Assembly: GCA_016647705.1 (NCBI GenBank)
Contig: CM028333.1
Location: 5,177,616 to 5,241,615 of the forward strand
Direction of reading: 5' to 3'
DNA: 64,000 nucleotides
Source of the DNA: Eucommia ulmoides
Lineage: Eukaryota; Streptophyta; Magnoliopsida; Garryales; Eucommiaceae
Part shown: positions 37,385 to 49,889 of the stretch, piece after piece
Layout of the letters: every line of letters starts with the position of its first letter
How positions within the stretch are numbered: position 1 is the first letter of the stretch
The notes under the pieces: generated by a model
The model's database searches: none
What the model saw: only the letters and a program-made list of their open reading frames with translations
What the model was told of the DNA's origin: nothing
Made by a program: the position numbers and the translations under genes

Positions 37385-38462
37385 ACGAAAAAGTGAACCT
37401 CTAAAGTTAGTGCACATAGATGTTTATGATTTAAAATTTGTATAAACTAAAGGAGGAAAAAATACTTTGCTCTTTTATTGATAATTGCACAAAATATTGT
37501 TATATTTATCTTTTAAGAAGTAAATATGAAGTATTAGACATGTTTGAACATTATAAGACTGAAGTTGAAAATAAACTTAACAAAAATATTGAAATGTTGC
37601 GTAGTGATAGAGGTTGAGAATATATTTCACCTTTTGGTAAGTTTTGTATACAACATGGAAAAATTCACCAAACTACAACACTTTATTTACCTCAGCAAAA
37701 ATGGAGTTATCGAAAGGAATAACATAACTTTAAACGAAATGATGAACTCTTTGGTAATAAGTTTAACAGAAAAGTGAACCTCTAGAGTTAGTGAACACAG
37801 ATATTGTGATTTAAAATTTGTACAAGTTAGAGGAGGGAAAAAGTACTTTGCTACTTGTATTGATGATTATACAAGATATTATTATATTTATCTTTTAAGA
37901 AGTAAAGATGAAATAAAGATGAAGCATTAAACATGTTTGTATATTATAAGACTGAAGTTGAAAATTAATTTAACAAAAAGATTAAAATATTGCGTAGTGA
38001 TAGAGGTGAAGAATAAGTTTCACCTTTTGGTGAGTTTTGTGCATAATGTGGAATAATTCACCAAACTACAACACTTTATTCACCTCAGCAAAATGGATTT
38101 GTTGAAAGGAAGAATAGAACTTTAAACAAAATGATGAACTATTTGTTAATAAGTTGAACGGAAAATTGAACCTCTAAAGTTAGTGAACACAGATATTTGT
38201 AATTTAAAATTTGTTTAAACTAGAGGAGGGAAATAGTATTTTACTACTTTTATTGATAATTATACAAGATATTGTTATATTTATCTTTTAAGAAGTAAAG
38301 ATGAAGTATTAGACATGTTTGTATATTATAATACTGAAGTTAAAAATCAACTTAACAAAAATATTAAAATGTTGCGTAATGATAGAGATGGAAAATATGT
38401 TTCACCTTTTGGTGAGTTTTGTGCACAACATAGAATAATCTTCCAAATTACAACACCTTATT
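37385..38462 (+). pseudogene. Copia integrase core segment, tandemly triplicated
   Basis: Three head-to-tail copies of the same about 390-bp integrase block: 37385-37768, 37769-38159 and 38160-38462. The third continues after the nested element at 46531. Each starts 'gaaaa.tgaacctctaaagttagtg' and runs through the D-D region ('YIYLLRSK', 'LRSDRG'), then 'pfGeFc', 'QTTTLYSPQQNG' and 'ERKNRTLN'. Each copy has its own stops and frameshifts. Confidence 0.85.
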
Positions 38463-38780
38463 TGTAATACCTCGAAAATTTATATTTAAAAAAAAAAATT
38501 ATATATAAGTTTAATATTTTTGAGATTGTTTTGGAAAAAATATTTGATAATTTTGGAGGATAAATGTTAATTTTAAATTGACTTTTAACTATTTTGGGTT
38601 ATTGTGTTATTTAAAATATATTTTTAACAACTTGGAGATATAATTAAAATTTTATTTATTTTAAGGGGATATTGTATAAATAAATAAATATACGGCTCAA
38701 ATGGTTTCCTTCTTAACGAAAGAAACTAAATGAACCTGAACACATATATGATAATGCAATAGTAACACGTATTATTATGT

Positions 38781-38858
<78 letters not shown>

Positions 38859-39447
38859 TGTGTTAATTTACACGTTATCAGTTATAATATATAGAATACC
38901 TTAATATAGATATTAAGGATAGAAGAGAATGATAGGTATGAGAGAAAGTTGTAGTGTAATGAAATTTGAATGTTTTTTTGAGTATTCCGATTCCGATTCG
39001 AATTTCGATTTCAGATTTCAGAAGATATTCAGAATGTTTTTTAGCGACAATTTGATATCTCGGTTTGGATTTCAGGTAGAATTTTTAACTCTTTTAATAC
39101 ATGTATTTAATTTTTCTATTATGTGATTTATGTTATTATTGTTGCTGAATTCTACCTGTTAAATTTTATGAAATAATTATGACTATGTGAAAATTATACG
39201 AAAATCATGTTAATGTGTTTTAATTGTCGTATTAATTAAATGCACATATTAGAGGGGTTGGAGTTCTACTGAGCGTTGACTCACAACTCCATAATTTTAA
39301 TTGTAGGGCCGGTGAGAACGAAACGACGTCGAAAAATTTATTTGAGTGTATTTAAAAATAGTGCGACGCCACTATTTAATTTGTAATAATTGTATTTATT
39401 ATTTATTATTGAAAAATCAAATCGAAAAATCTAACCGGACCGTTACA
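38463..39447 (+). repeat. 5' LTR of family L element
   Basis: 985 bp. Contains a (TAA)n microsatellite (38782-38858) and the family box AGAGGGGTTGGAG...ACTCACAACTCC (about 39251-39290). It lacks about 320 bp near its 3' end that the LTRs at 45224, 12075 and 59073 all keep. Confidence 0.85.
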
Positions 39448-42400
39448 GGTGGTATCAGAATAAGTTTGCGACTGCCCTAGGTTTGGGTTATGGTACCCAT
39501 TACTCAAGTGATAATACTTAAAAATAATAAATTTTTATTGATTCCAACTATATATATATATATATCAGGAAGGTGTTTGCTGATTACGACATTTTAAAGG
39601 TTAGGATTACCTTTCATTTAATGGACGGATGAGATCAATGCTGAGTTGGCTGTGGGTGGGTTGGTTTTTTAGGTGCTTAATTGTCGTATGGTCCGGGTAT
39701 CGAATCTCGCCCCTATTTCTCCCCCCCCCCCCCCCCCCATTTTTCCCCTTTTGTTTGGTTGGTGTTTATCAGCCCTAGCCAGCACCCCCATAGCCAACGA
39801 TCAATCCTCCCACCCTCCCACAATCTGTCTTCCAGTCCCACGATCTCACCTCTATTGCTGTACCCATCACCTCCAACATATCATACCACCTTCTCCTCCA
39901 CGATCCAGCCCAAAATTTCACTTCCCATCCCTCATTTCATGCCCTAACCTTTATTTCCTAAATCTCTCTCTAACATCCCTTTCTTTCAAATCTCCCAACC
40001 AACGTCGTCACCACAGCTTGAGCAATACCGATCCATTGCCATCACCAACGACTCCCTCGACAACTTTACCTTCTCTCTCCACCCATAGACATTAAGCATT
40101 CTTCCAAGACATGTCTGCACGATGCCAACTCTAGATAGATGAATCGCCGTCATCCAACTACTACCGCCAACGCCTCTCAGTACACAGTAAGCCTATCTCT
40201 CTTCTCTTTTTATTTTCTTCTTATTTTGGTTCTTGATTTATGTTCAAGATTTTATGTGTTGTTTATATTTGTTCAAATGAATTGATTCATGCGATTATTG
40301 GGTTTTGTATAATTCTTGAATCAATTTTGGGAATTTCAGGTATATTGAACTTCATCATTCAAATTTGTTTTAAGGTATATTGAACTTCATCATTCAATTT
40401 CTTTTCTAGAAGTTGAAATTTCTGTGAAAAGATCATTCATCATTCTCTTTTCATTTTATGTGTTCATGATATTTCTTGAACATTTATTTCTATCTCAAAA
40501 TCAGTCTTATCACTTCTTTGAAGGTAAAATTCATTTCTCTTTTTATTTTCGTCTTATTTTAGTCTACTCTCCTGTTCTCATTCCACATCACCCATGGCGG
40601 TTGCTATCCTTGTAAAGCCTCTTGCTTTCGTCTTGTGAGCTCATCAGATCTCAACAATCATTCCCACCTCCCTCGACGTTCACCTACCACGTTTGTTCCC
40701 TATTCCATTCTCTGTATTTATTGCTTTTATGTGAATAGGATTTGATTTATGCTTAACTCTTTGTAATTGTAAAGGTCACTGGTTGATTTTAGTGTAGTTG
40801 ATGTTGAATTTTCAGTAATTGTGAAGAATCTGGTTGAATTTAGTAAAATTTCTGGTCAATTTTCAGTAATTTTTGAAGACATCAAGGTTTAGTGAAATTT
40901 CTGGTTAATTTTTAGTAATTGTGAAGAGATCTGGATGAATTTAGTATAACTATTTCACCATGCACCAATTCACCATTTTCACCATGCACCATGCACCTTA
41001 AAAAAGTGAACAAACCAATTGAACCTTTGAAAACAATCCCTGTTTCTTAAATTTAATGTCAAGTTTGATTTGGATTTCAATTTCAACTATTTCTTCGATT
41101 TTTTATTTATTTTTTTTCTGCGATTTTTCTTTCTTTCTATTTCATATACGAAACGCACGTTAGAAGTGGTTTCCTTTGAAATGGGATCTAATTTTTTAAT
41201 TGATTTGTAAGAAATATCCAAAATCTCCATGTGTTATTATATTGGGTTAGTGTTGAAAATTGTGTGTTGATGACATTGATTGCAGGTCTGGCAATGGTGA
41301 CAATACTAGGTTGTGGTGTGAAAACGAGATGGGCGAGAATGATTAAAGGGGAATGTGGCTTAATTCCAAGGTAAATTGTTTATCATTAGAGATTTCTCCA
41401 TCTGATTAATGCGCAAATAACACTCCGTTTTTGCCATTCTATGAAATGTGAGCACTACAGAGATTTTACACTTCGGAATTTTGTAACTTATAATCTTTAA
41501 GTAATTTTCAACTCATTATTTAGAGTCAGAACTATTGATTTGAGATTGTGGGTGTGATTAGAATACTGAATATTGCATACTTCCTCCCGATCACAAATCA
41601 ATTGCGATGCTGATGAAGCTATTAGAGATGCAAATTGGATAACGAGGAGGTGGGGAAGAAAAATACAGTAATTCTAGGTTTAATGAAGATACCATCATGA
41701 CAAGTTATTTGAGAGTTTTTGTTAGTATTTATGTCTAATTTGAAGATTATCAGGGAGTCACCATAGTTGGGGGAATTGGAAGCATCACGCATGTATGCAT
41801 CGCATAGGATTTGTGAAAAGGTTGGTTTGTTGCCACATATGTCATAGTTCCAATTACAATTGTGAATTTGCGGACTGCGTTAAGCTGTTGAATCAACTTT
41901 TGGAGAAGAAAGAAAACAACTTGAAGGTAATTTGTTTTGAGATTTAAAATTTTTTGTTTCTAGAGTACAATGATATAAAAATTTCGAAATTCTATTCAAA
42001 CGCTATTTGCTGTGAAGTTCTATTTTCATTGTTGGACTGCATTGATTGATAATGTTCTGATTTGTGATGTTTTTTAAATTTTGATTAGCATAATGATTGT
42101 ATCCCTTGAATATACTGCTAATTTTATGTGTGAATCCATGGTATCATTTTTTTTTATTCTTATAATTGTAAATTATTTTTTTGGGCATTAAAGCCCTCAA
42201 TTTAATGCAGTTGATGAATTATAAAGTCATTGGAGCGTTATATAAGAAGAAAAGGTGGTTAATTATGCGTATCAATGTTAATTGCATGTGTTAAAATTAT
42301 ATACCAGTGAATTATATGCATACCTTTAGGCACGGGGTATAACTAATATATATATATATGGAAAGGACATTATCAGAGTTGCTGAATTTATAATTTTATT

Positions 42401-42904
42401 AAGAAACTTGATTGCCATTAGGCTAAAAAAAACAAAATAGTGGTGTTTTTGCAATTTGTACCTTAGGTTTTATTCCGAATTTCAAATTTTGAGGCTCCAA
42501 TTCCTAGTAGCCAAACACTCACTACACTGAAAGAGGAAAAAAAAAGGGGGGAGGGGGGGGGGATTTGGACACTTTTTACTCTCGAAGTTCGATCAAAATT
42601 TCACATTGGTCCCTACAGTTTTAATTTGAACATATTAACATTTTAGGTGACGGTTGATTAATGTAACTTACCAATAATAAATTAAATAAGCCTTGATAAG
42701 TATCGTGTTAGCCGTGAACCATAAGAATTGTCGTTGAATTAAAAATATTAATTTAAAAATATTTATTGTCTTTTATATAAATTATTAAATTATATTTTTG
42801 TTGTAATTTGAGAAAAAAAAAAGTGTTGATGAAATTGATGGTTTTACGATGATTAATGGATCAAGTAGAATTTTAATGGTGAAAAATAATTTTATTATCA
42901 TGTT

Positions 42905-43140
42905 ATGCCATAATTGTCTTCTCGTCATGTCCTGCGAGATGTGGATATATGTTGTTACTTGTCAGACAAGTCTTGCAGGGTGGATATAGTTATTACCTGT
43001 CAGACAAGTCCTACATGATAGATATATGTTGTTACCTGTTAGACAAGTCCTGTAGGGTGGATATAATTATTACCTGTCAAGCAAGTCCTGCAGAATGGAT
43101 ATATGTTGTTATCTGTCAAGCAAGTCGTGTAGGGTGGTTG
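42905..43140 (+). repeat. About 44-bp tandem repeats in family L interior
   Basis: Five diverged units of the form 'gttgttacctgtcagacaagtcctgcagggtggatatat', with two more at 43670-43745. Matching units occur at 960-1130 (minus) and 10067-10140. Confidence 0.72.
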
Positions 43141-44279
43141 CTCATACCATTGGAGATATTAAATGGCTCTGGCACTGATTGCTACCTTAGATGACACATT
43201 TGTACAGGTTACGGTATTGTTGTAATTCCGATCATGAGGTGAAACGATCCTATAATTAGTAGGAACATATGTGTGCGGTATTTTATTATATATCAAAATA
43301 ATTTGGTTGGTGAATTTAAATACATTATTTTATTGCAATGGTAGCAGTGGAATTGTATTTCGGATCAGTGTGCGGTTATATCTATATTATATTTTGGAAA
43401 GTGGTGTTTAATAAATATATTTGATTCATAAATTATTTTTATATTATGAAGACCATACACCAATAAAATGAGTGTATTGTCTTCTATATAAATTGCTAAA
43501 TTATTTTTTCGTACTAAAATGTGAAAAAATAGGGTTCATTAAAATGGACTATCTTATAACGTGATACGAATTAAGTAAATTTTTAAATGTGAAAAGTAAT
43601 TTTTATTATCCGACTATGTCATAGTTGTCTTCTCATCAGGAAGTCATGTCTTGTGATATGTTGATATATGTTGTTACCTGTCAAGCAAGTCCTGCATGGT
43701 GGATATATGTTGTTACTTATAAAGCAAGTCCTGCAGGGTGGTTGCTCCTACCATTGGAGATATTAAATAACCCTGACACTGATAGCCACTTTAGATGACA
43801 TAGTTGGACATGTTACAGTACCATTATAACTCTCAATCGTGAGGCAAACAATCATATGCTTGGTAAGGAAGTATGGTATTTTATTATATAAAAATGAGTT
43901 GATTTGTTGATTTCAAATCGATGATTCTGTTATGATGATATTTCTGTTGAAATTTGGACACTGCCTAGTGTGGTTATATGTTGTTGAAAAGTGAATTTTG
44001 ATTAAAATATTTGATCTACAAAATATTTTTATATTACGAAGACAGTACATCGATAAAAATAAACTTAGATAGATATTAGTCCACAACTAGCGTTAGGTGG
44101 AGTCGGAGTGGAGGGTTACTATAAGACTAGTGGGAGCCAATTATTACATGGGAATGTTAACTTGAAATTTTGAGCTTAATTGATGTTGTAGAAATGTGAT
44201 TGGGGGCCTTATGTCATATTTTTTTGTTTATATAGTTTACATGAGTATTGAATTCAGTATTGAACTCAATATGTTACGT

Positions 44280-44575
44280 GGCTTTGGAGACATAATTATG
44301 TGATTTGAGAAGTATTTGATTTTTATAGTTTGACACGTATTTGTGGGTTTCGGGGACATATTTATGTGGTTGGGATATATTTATGTGTTTTGAAATATAT
44401 TTATATGATTAAGACGTATTTGAGTGTCTTGAAGCGCATTTATGTGGTTTGAAATGTATTTATGTGTTTCGAGATATATTTATGTGGTTTAGACATATTT
44501 ATGTGGTTAACAAGTATTTATATATTTTTGAATGTATTTAAGTAGTTGAGAGGTATTTGTATGATTTCAGATGTA
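44280..44575 (+). repeat. Tandem array, about 20-bp unit, in family L interior
   Basis: Repeated 'gacgtatttatgtggttt' variants, colinear with 11085-11420 in the other family copy. Confidence 0.72.
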
Positions 44576-45223
44576 TTTCGAAAAATTTATTATCTGAAGT
44601 TGAAAAAATTTACGAGATTATTGGAATTTTAATATGGATATTGGAGACGATTATTTTTAGTCTTACGAGTCAGTCCACGTGGAATTTTGGTTATCTACTA
44701 GTTATAATGTTGGTTGCGAATATGTTGATTAAAAATGTTAGATAGAATTGATAAATGCTGGTTACAGGATATGACAGTAGACTTGAAAAGTCATGCCAAG
44801 TGAGAAAATTATGGAGGTCGTAGACTTGTTGGAATTGAGATACACCCAATCCAGCGAGACTACCGTGATATTTTAAAGATATATTGTTATTTATTACTAC
44901 TTTTATTATAGTAGCACAACGGAAGTATTTGAAAATATAAGATTCTTTGGCAATTAGTTATTTGTGCTAAGTGTTATCGATCGAAGTACACCATGTCCGT
45001 AGGTTGTTAGATATAATGTGGGCCACTACGAATGAAAATGTTGCAATGTGTGGAACAGATTTTGACGATTATGAATTATGGGTGATTTTCGGTTATGGGA
45101 CCCTACATAGAGAACCACTGTTTTAGAATTGAGTGTGACTAGCATGACCGTGCGGTGCGATTCTGAATTATTATTGTTTTGAATGAAATTTCGAGAACAA
45201 AATTTATTTAAGGGAGGGTAGAT

Positions 45224-45563
45224 TGTAATACCCCAAAAATTTATATTTAAAAAAAAAATTATATAAGTTTAATATTTTTGAGATTGTTTTGGAAAAAAAT
45301 ATTTGATAATTTTGAAGGATAAATGTTAATTTTAAATTGACTTTTAACTGTTTTGGGTTATCGTGTTATTTAAAATATATTTTTAACAACTTTGAGATAT
45401 AATTAAAATTTTCTTTATTTTAAGGAGATATTGTGTAAATACATAAATATACGTCTCAAATGGTTTCCTTCTTAATGAAGGAAACCAAATAAACCTAAAC
45501 ACATATATGATAATGCAATAGTGACACGTATTATTATGTGTCATAATAATAAATAATAATAAT

Positions 45564-45600
<37 letters not shown>

Positions 45601-46530
45601 AATTTACACGTTATCAGTTATAATATATAGGATACCTTAATATAAATATTAAGGATAGAAGAGAATGATAGGTATAAGAGAAAGTTGCAGTGTAATGAAA
45701 TTTGAATATTTTTTTGAGTATTTCAATTCCGATTCGGATTTCGGCTTCGGATTTCAGAGGATATTCAGAATGTTTTTTAGCAACAATTTGATATCTCGGT
45801 TTAGATTTCAGGTAGAATTTTTAACTCTTTTAATATATGTATTTAATTTTTCTATTATGTAATTTATGCTATTATTATTGTTGAATTCTACCTGTTAAAT
45901 TTTATGAAATAATTATGATTGTGTGAAAATTATGCAAAAATCATGTCAATGTGTTTTAATTGTTGCATTAATTAAATGCACGTATTAGAGGGGTTGAAGT
46001 TCTACTGAGTGTTGACTCACAACTCCACAGTTTTGATTGTAGGACTGGTGAGAACGAAACGGCGCCGAAAAATTTATTTGAGTGTATTTAAAAATAGTGC
46101 GGCGCCAGGAGTTTCATTTGAATTTCTATTTAATCTGTAATAATTGTATTTATTATTTACTGTTGAAAAATCAAATCAGAAAGTCCGATTATCAAACAAA
46201 GGCCGTTAAATTATTTACCATATGGTAATTCAAATAGTATTCAAATTAGTGATGGTTAATATTCTAGTGCGGCTAATAAATTAAAATATGCCACTAATTT
46301 GATAGAATAAGTGGCTTTATAATTAGAATAATAAGTACAATTATTTCACTAATAAGTAGATAAAATGGCACAGGGTATATAATCGACGCGATAATTCGAT
46401 AATTATAATTATCGCCATAACTGTAAAATTTATCAAATTTATATCAAATGAAATATTGATGATTGGATTTTAGTGTTAATTCTCCCAAGAGAGAAACCTA
46501 ATGATGGCCTTAGAAAACTGGACCGTTACA
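45224..46530 (+). repeat. 3' LTR of family L element
   Basis: 1307 bp. Carries (TA)n at about 45570-45596 where the 5' LTR has (TAA)n, and keeps the 3' module 'ttaattctcccaagagagaaacc ... ggaccgttaca' missing from the 5' LTR. Confidence 0.85.
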
Positions 46531-46676
46531 TTATTTACCTCAGGAAAATAGAGTTTATGAAAGAAATAACAAAACTTTAAACAAACTGATGAACTCTTTG
46601 TTAATAAGTTCTGGTCTAGCTCAAAACTTGTGCAGAGATATTGTTTAACAACAAATTTTATTTTAAACAAAGGGCA
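46531..46676 (+). pseudogene. Copia integrase, continuation after nested insertion
   Basis: Starts with the repeated TTATT and continues the third integrase copy ('LPQENRVYERNNKTLN', then SSGLAQNLCRDIV and a stop). This is the junction that proves the nesting. Confidence 0.8.
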
Positions 46677-46905
46677 AATTATCTTTAACACCCTCTAATT
46701 ATTGACATATTTCTATGTAATTTAATAAGTTTTTTCATTTTAATTTAAACCCTCTAAGTATGTTAGCGATTTTAATTGGCCATTTTGTTAGTTTTGTCAT
46801 CCAAACTAATAGAAAGGCCAACATGTGCATTGCACATGTTCTTTTTTAAAGGTGTTTTGATCTTTTTATAGTTTTTTTTCCCTCTCTCTCTCTATTCTTT
46901 AACCA
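46677..46905. repeat. Fragment resembling the palindromic MITE arm
   Basis: 'gggcaaattatctttaacaccctctaa' and the following 'accctctaagtatgtt...ggccattttgttagttttg', ending in a CT run, are diverged from the left arm of the element at 61662-62429. No matching right arm was found. Confidence 0.4.
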
Positions 46906-47489
46906 AAGCGTGCTCTCTCTCGCTCGTTCATCACATACTCCTTTCTTACCCATTTTCCATTTGCAGCTTTTCTTTTCAAAAAAAAATTGTACAACAATAC
47001 ATTCTTCTTCATACTCTTGTCCCTCTACTTTCCAGTTTTCCATTCATTTCTCTCAGACAAAAACACAAACACATTGCTATGTTTTTTGTGGGTTTATCAG
47101 AAATTATTTAGGGATCAGGGTTAAAACTGTTGACTCAATTTCATAGAGAGATGAGGAGGCTAAAATTGTTTATTTATATGTAATTGCATTGTAATTTATG
47201 GAAGAAAAATAGTGGTGTTATAACTAAACAACCATATCAAATAGGAGTTTATCTTTTACGTATGATAGCATCAATACACAAAAACTATAAATAATCCCCA
47301 AAATCAAAATGACTACAACTACTTGAGATAATAAGAAGGATGATATTGAGGTGACACACCATATCCAACATAAGAATAAATTCCCCTATCATGAAATCCA
47401 CCTGTTTCATTTGGTGGTTCTGCCTGTGATTGTGAAAAGTAAAAACGAGAGGAAGTTATAACTTGAATAGTTCCGCTGGTGGTTTTGTC

Positions 47490-48213
47490 TGTACAGCCTA
47501 AAGTACGTATTGCATGTTTTATAACTTGAGAGAAGTTATAACCTGAAGGTTGTCTGTTTAGATGTGTAACTGCTGAGAGTTACAAAAACCTGAAGACTCT
47601 TCAGGTGTGTAATTGCATGAAAGTTACTATTGTTTATTGAATGCCTTAAATCTCAGACTTCTTTAGGTTGGTTTTTGCTCCCTATAAAAGAATATGCATT
47701 CTCAGCATTAGGCATCCATAAGTTGCATTGCATTCTTGTTTTCAGCATAAAATTTCTTTTGACTTCATTATTTTTGTTTTGAAAGAGTTTTGCACTTCTC
47801 TTGTTCGTTAGGCTTCTAGTTTCTAATGCTGGTACCAGTAGTAGTCTGATTGTTGTATCTTGGGGGACAGATGCTCATTCAACCGTAAGCACCTAGCGGG
47901 GGTGAAATATACTTTAAGGACAAATCGTCAAATGATTGCCTCGATATTTTATTATTTGACATTTTTATTTTTGTTTCTTGCTATTACACAAGAAGTATTC
48001 TGTTTCTATCTCTTTTATTATTTTACAACAATTATTCTTCTTAATGCTTTTGTTTTCCTTCTAGATTGCAATATCTTTTCTTATAATGTCATCTGGAATG
48101 TTTCTATAATAAAGAAATCAAAATTGTTTCTTATTTATTTTTATTCTCTAATTAAGAATTGATTAAATAATTCATTCATTCATTCATTCATTTTCGACCA
48201 TATTTTACCAACA
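47490..48213 (+). repeat. 3' LTR of copia element
   Basis: TGTACAGCC ... CATATTTTACCAACA. Colinear with 34971-35722, including the TATA-like CTATAAAAG (about 47682). A (CATT)n stretch near its end is expanded relative to the left copy. Confidence 0.8.
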
Positions 48214-48781
48214 TAAAATACTTTTCCTCGAGTCATAAGACATTCTCTTAGTCCTCAAAATGTCATTGAAAAATCTATTCAACTAATTTATCTCAAGATC
48301 TCTCAAACTTCTCCATAACTCTATAGAGATCTCTTCTGATCCTATTGTTTTTCCAATTCTCATTTTTTTTTTTTTCACATTTCTATAAAAAATAAAAAAT
48401 TATTTTAATATAGACCAAAAAAAATCTGAAAATTTAATAGCTAAAAATCATGAAGTCAAAAAATGAAAACAAATAAAAAAAAATAGATCTGAAGAAGAAA
48501 AAAATGGTCATCGTTTGGAAATCTATCATCAACCAAATCTGGACCTTGATGACCAAGATCTAGCTATCGCCGGAAGATCTTGAAGAAATTTGGACTGTCG
48601 CCAAGGTAAAATAAAAAATTAATTAGTACTAAACATATTAATTTTCATAAAAATAAAAATAAAAAACATTCATTCACGTTTCACACTAAAATAAAATACA
48701 TTCATAATTCCATATTAATTCAGGTTATCTCACCTTTTAATAAGGATAATCTTACTTAATACATATTAATTAAACCCTAGC

Positions 48782-48843
48782 CCTAAAAAAACCACAATGG
48801 GTTAGGCGGATTGGGCAGGCCCCTGGGTCTATGACCACCCTTA
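48782..48843. repeat. Single end of a hAT-family (GGCCC type) element
   Basis: Read on minus the end is TAAGGGTGGTCATAGACCC followed by GGGGCCTGCCC. It is close to the termini at 10145 and 62812. No partner end was found. Confidence 0.45.
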
Positions 48844-48851
48844 GTTACTAG

Positions 48852-49185
48852 TGATACATTTAACATTGGAATTGGGGCCTTGTTGAGTCAGGAAGATTAC
48901 CCGATAGCTTACTTCAACGAAAAACTTAATAAATCCAAACAAAAATACTCTATTTATTATAAAAAGTTTTATGTTGTACAAGCTCTTTGATACTGGAGAT
49001 ACTATATATTAACTCAAGAGTTTATTTTATATTCTGACCATCAAGCACTTAGATATTTTTTATTAAAAAAAAATGGTGCTAAACATACGGGATTGGTAGA
49101 GTTTCTTTAGGAATATACGTTTGTCCTTAATCATAGACCTGGAACAGTGAACAAACATATGGATGCTTTTAGTCAAGTTTGTATG
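48852..49185 (+). pseudogene. Ty3/gypsy RNase H fragment
   Basis: Translates as 'GIGALLSQEDYPIAYFNEKL', 'KQKYSIYYKKFYVVQAL', 'ILTQEFILYSDHQALRY', 'VEFL', 'EYTFVLNHRPGTVNK': the RNase H domain of a Ty3 element, with stop codons after VVQAL and VEFL. It differs from the RNase H of the element at 14873-20661. No LTR is nearby. Confidence 0.78.
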
Positions 49186-49669
49186 TTTCATATTCTTTGA
49201 TTGCTCATGTTGTCAGTTTTGAAAGAATGAAAAATGAGTATTCCACTTGTCCTGATTTTGGTGTCATTTTTCATGATATCTCTGCGGATTACATGTTAGG
49301 GGTACTAGCTTGATTACATCATCCACGATGGTTTCTTGTTTTGCGGTACTAGCTTGTGCATCACTCATACATCTCTTTGTGATTTTTTAGTATGACAATA
49401 ACATGTTGGGGGGCTCGCGGGACATTGGTCACGACAAATTGCAATACCTCTACTTCTATTTTGATTCGAATTGCAAATCAATCGTGATCTCTTTAAATCT
49501 TTCTTAGAACCAAATATCCTAATACGTTTATCATTCCCGAAACTTACTTGGGATTCTTCTTTGGCAAGTTATCTTAAACTTAATACGGTCAGGAGTACGA
49601 AAAGTAATCCAAGAAAATGTGGTATTGGTGCTTGGACAACTGCACGACTTTAGAAGTAGAACTGAAAAG

Positions 49670-49885
49670 TCTAATAGAGATTACCCACATGTTATAGTGG
49701 AAACAGATTCAGCGGATGCTGTGGCTTTGATTCAGAACTCGTGCCCTGAGGAGCATAGGTACAAAGATCTCATTGAAGAATGCATGAGACTTCTTGTGTT
49801 GAACAACTATACGTTGCAGTTTGCTTCATAGAGAAACTAACCGGTCTGCGGATACCTTGACTAAGAGAGGAGCAAATGGGGCCTA
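49670..49885 (+). pseudogene. RNase H-like (RVT_3-type) fragment, LINE-derived
   Basis: 'HVIVETDSADAVALIQNS', 'YKDLIEECMRLL' and, one frame over, 'HRETNRSADTLTKRG' match the RNase H-like domain found at the end of plant LINE pol proteins and in related host proteins. A frameshift near 49829 separates the halves. No intact gene is present. Confidence 0.65.
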
Positions 49886-49889
49886 TATC

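Larger units (their letters stand above)
39448..45223 (+). other. Internal region of family L element, no retroviral genes
   Basis: 39448-39720: primer-binding site and leader, then a poly-C run (39721-39738). 39740-40700: C/T-rich low-complexity sequence with Pro/Ser-rich pseudo-ORFs. 41280-41926: exon-like segments with splice-like borders. 42905-43140 and 43655-43745: tandem 'cctgtcagacaagtcctgcaggg' repeats. 44280-44575: 'tatttatgtggtt' array. 42540-42565 holds a G-run. No protein could be recognised. Confidence 0.7.
38463..46530 (+). mobile_element. Full-length non-autonomous LTR element, family L
   Basis: 8068 bp flanked by a perfect 5-bp target duplication TTATT (38458-38462 and 46531-46535). 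LTRs at 38463-39447 and 45224-46530 begin TGTAATACC and end ACCGTTACA. A tRNA-Met primer-binding site (TGGTATCAGAA, 39450-39460) follows the 5' LTR, and a purine run (AAGGGAGGG, about 45210) precedes the 3' LTR. The 5.8-kb interior has no gag or pol motif in any frame, so it must borrow proteins (a LARD-type element). Inserted in the third integrase copy of the copia element. Confidence 0.88.
34971..48213 (+). mobile_element. Ty1/copia element, defective, split by a nested LTR element
   Basis: LTRs at 34971-35722 and 47490-48213 share 'tacagcctaaagtac' through 'accatattttac.aaca'. Between them are gag, zinc knuckle, protease and integrase remnants (35870-38462). After removing the nested 38463-46530 element, integrase resumes at 46531. 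RT and RNase H are absent: only about 0.8 kb lies between the integrase and the right LTR, and it holds a MITE-like fragment. The gag-protease-integrase order identifies copia. Confidence 0.85.

Noticed and set aside
39673..40095. 140-codon Pro/Ser-rich ORF
   Set aside because: It comes from a poly-C run and C/T-rich low-complexity DNA in the family L interior; two overlapping frames give equally long proline-rich products.
42905..43140. Regularly spaced repeats resembling a CRISPR array
   Set aside because: The units are diverged and contiguous without unique spacers, and lie inside a plant LTR element.
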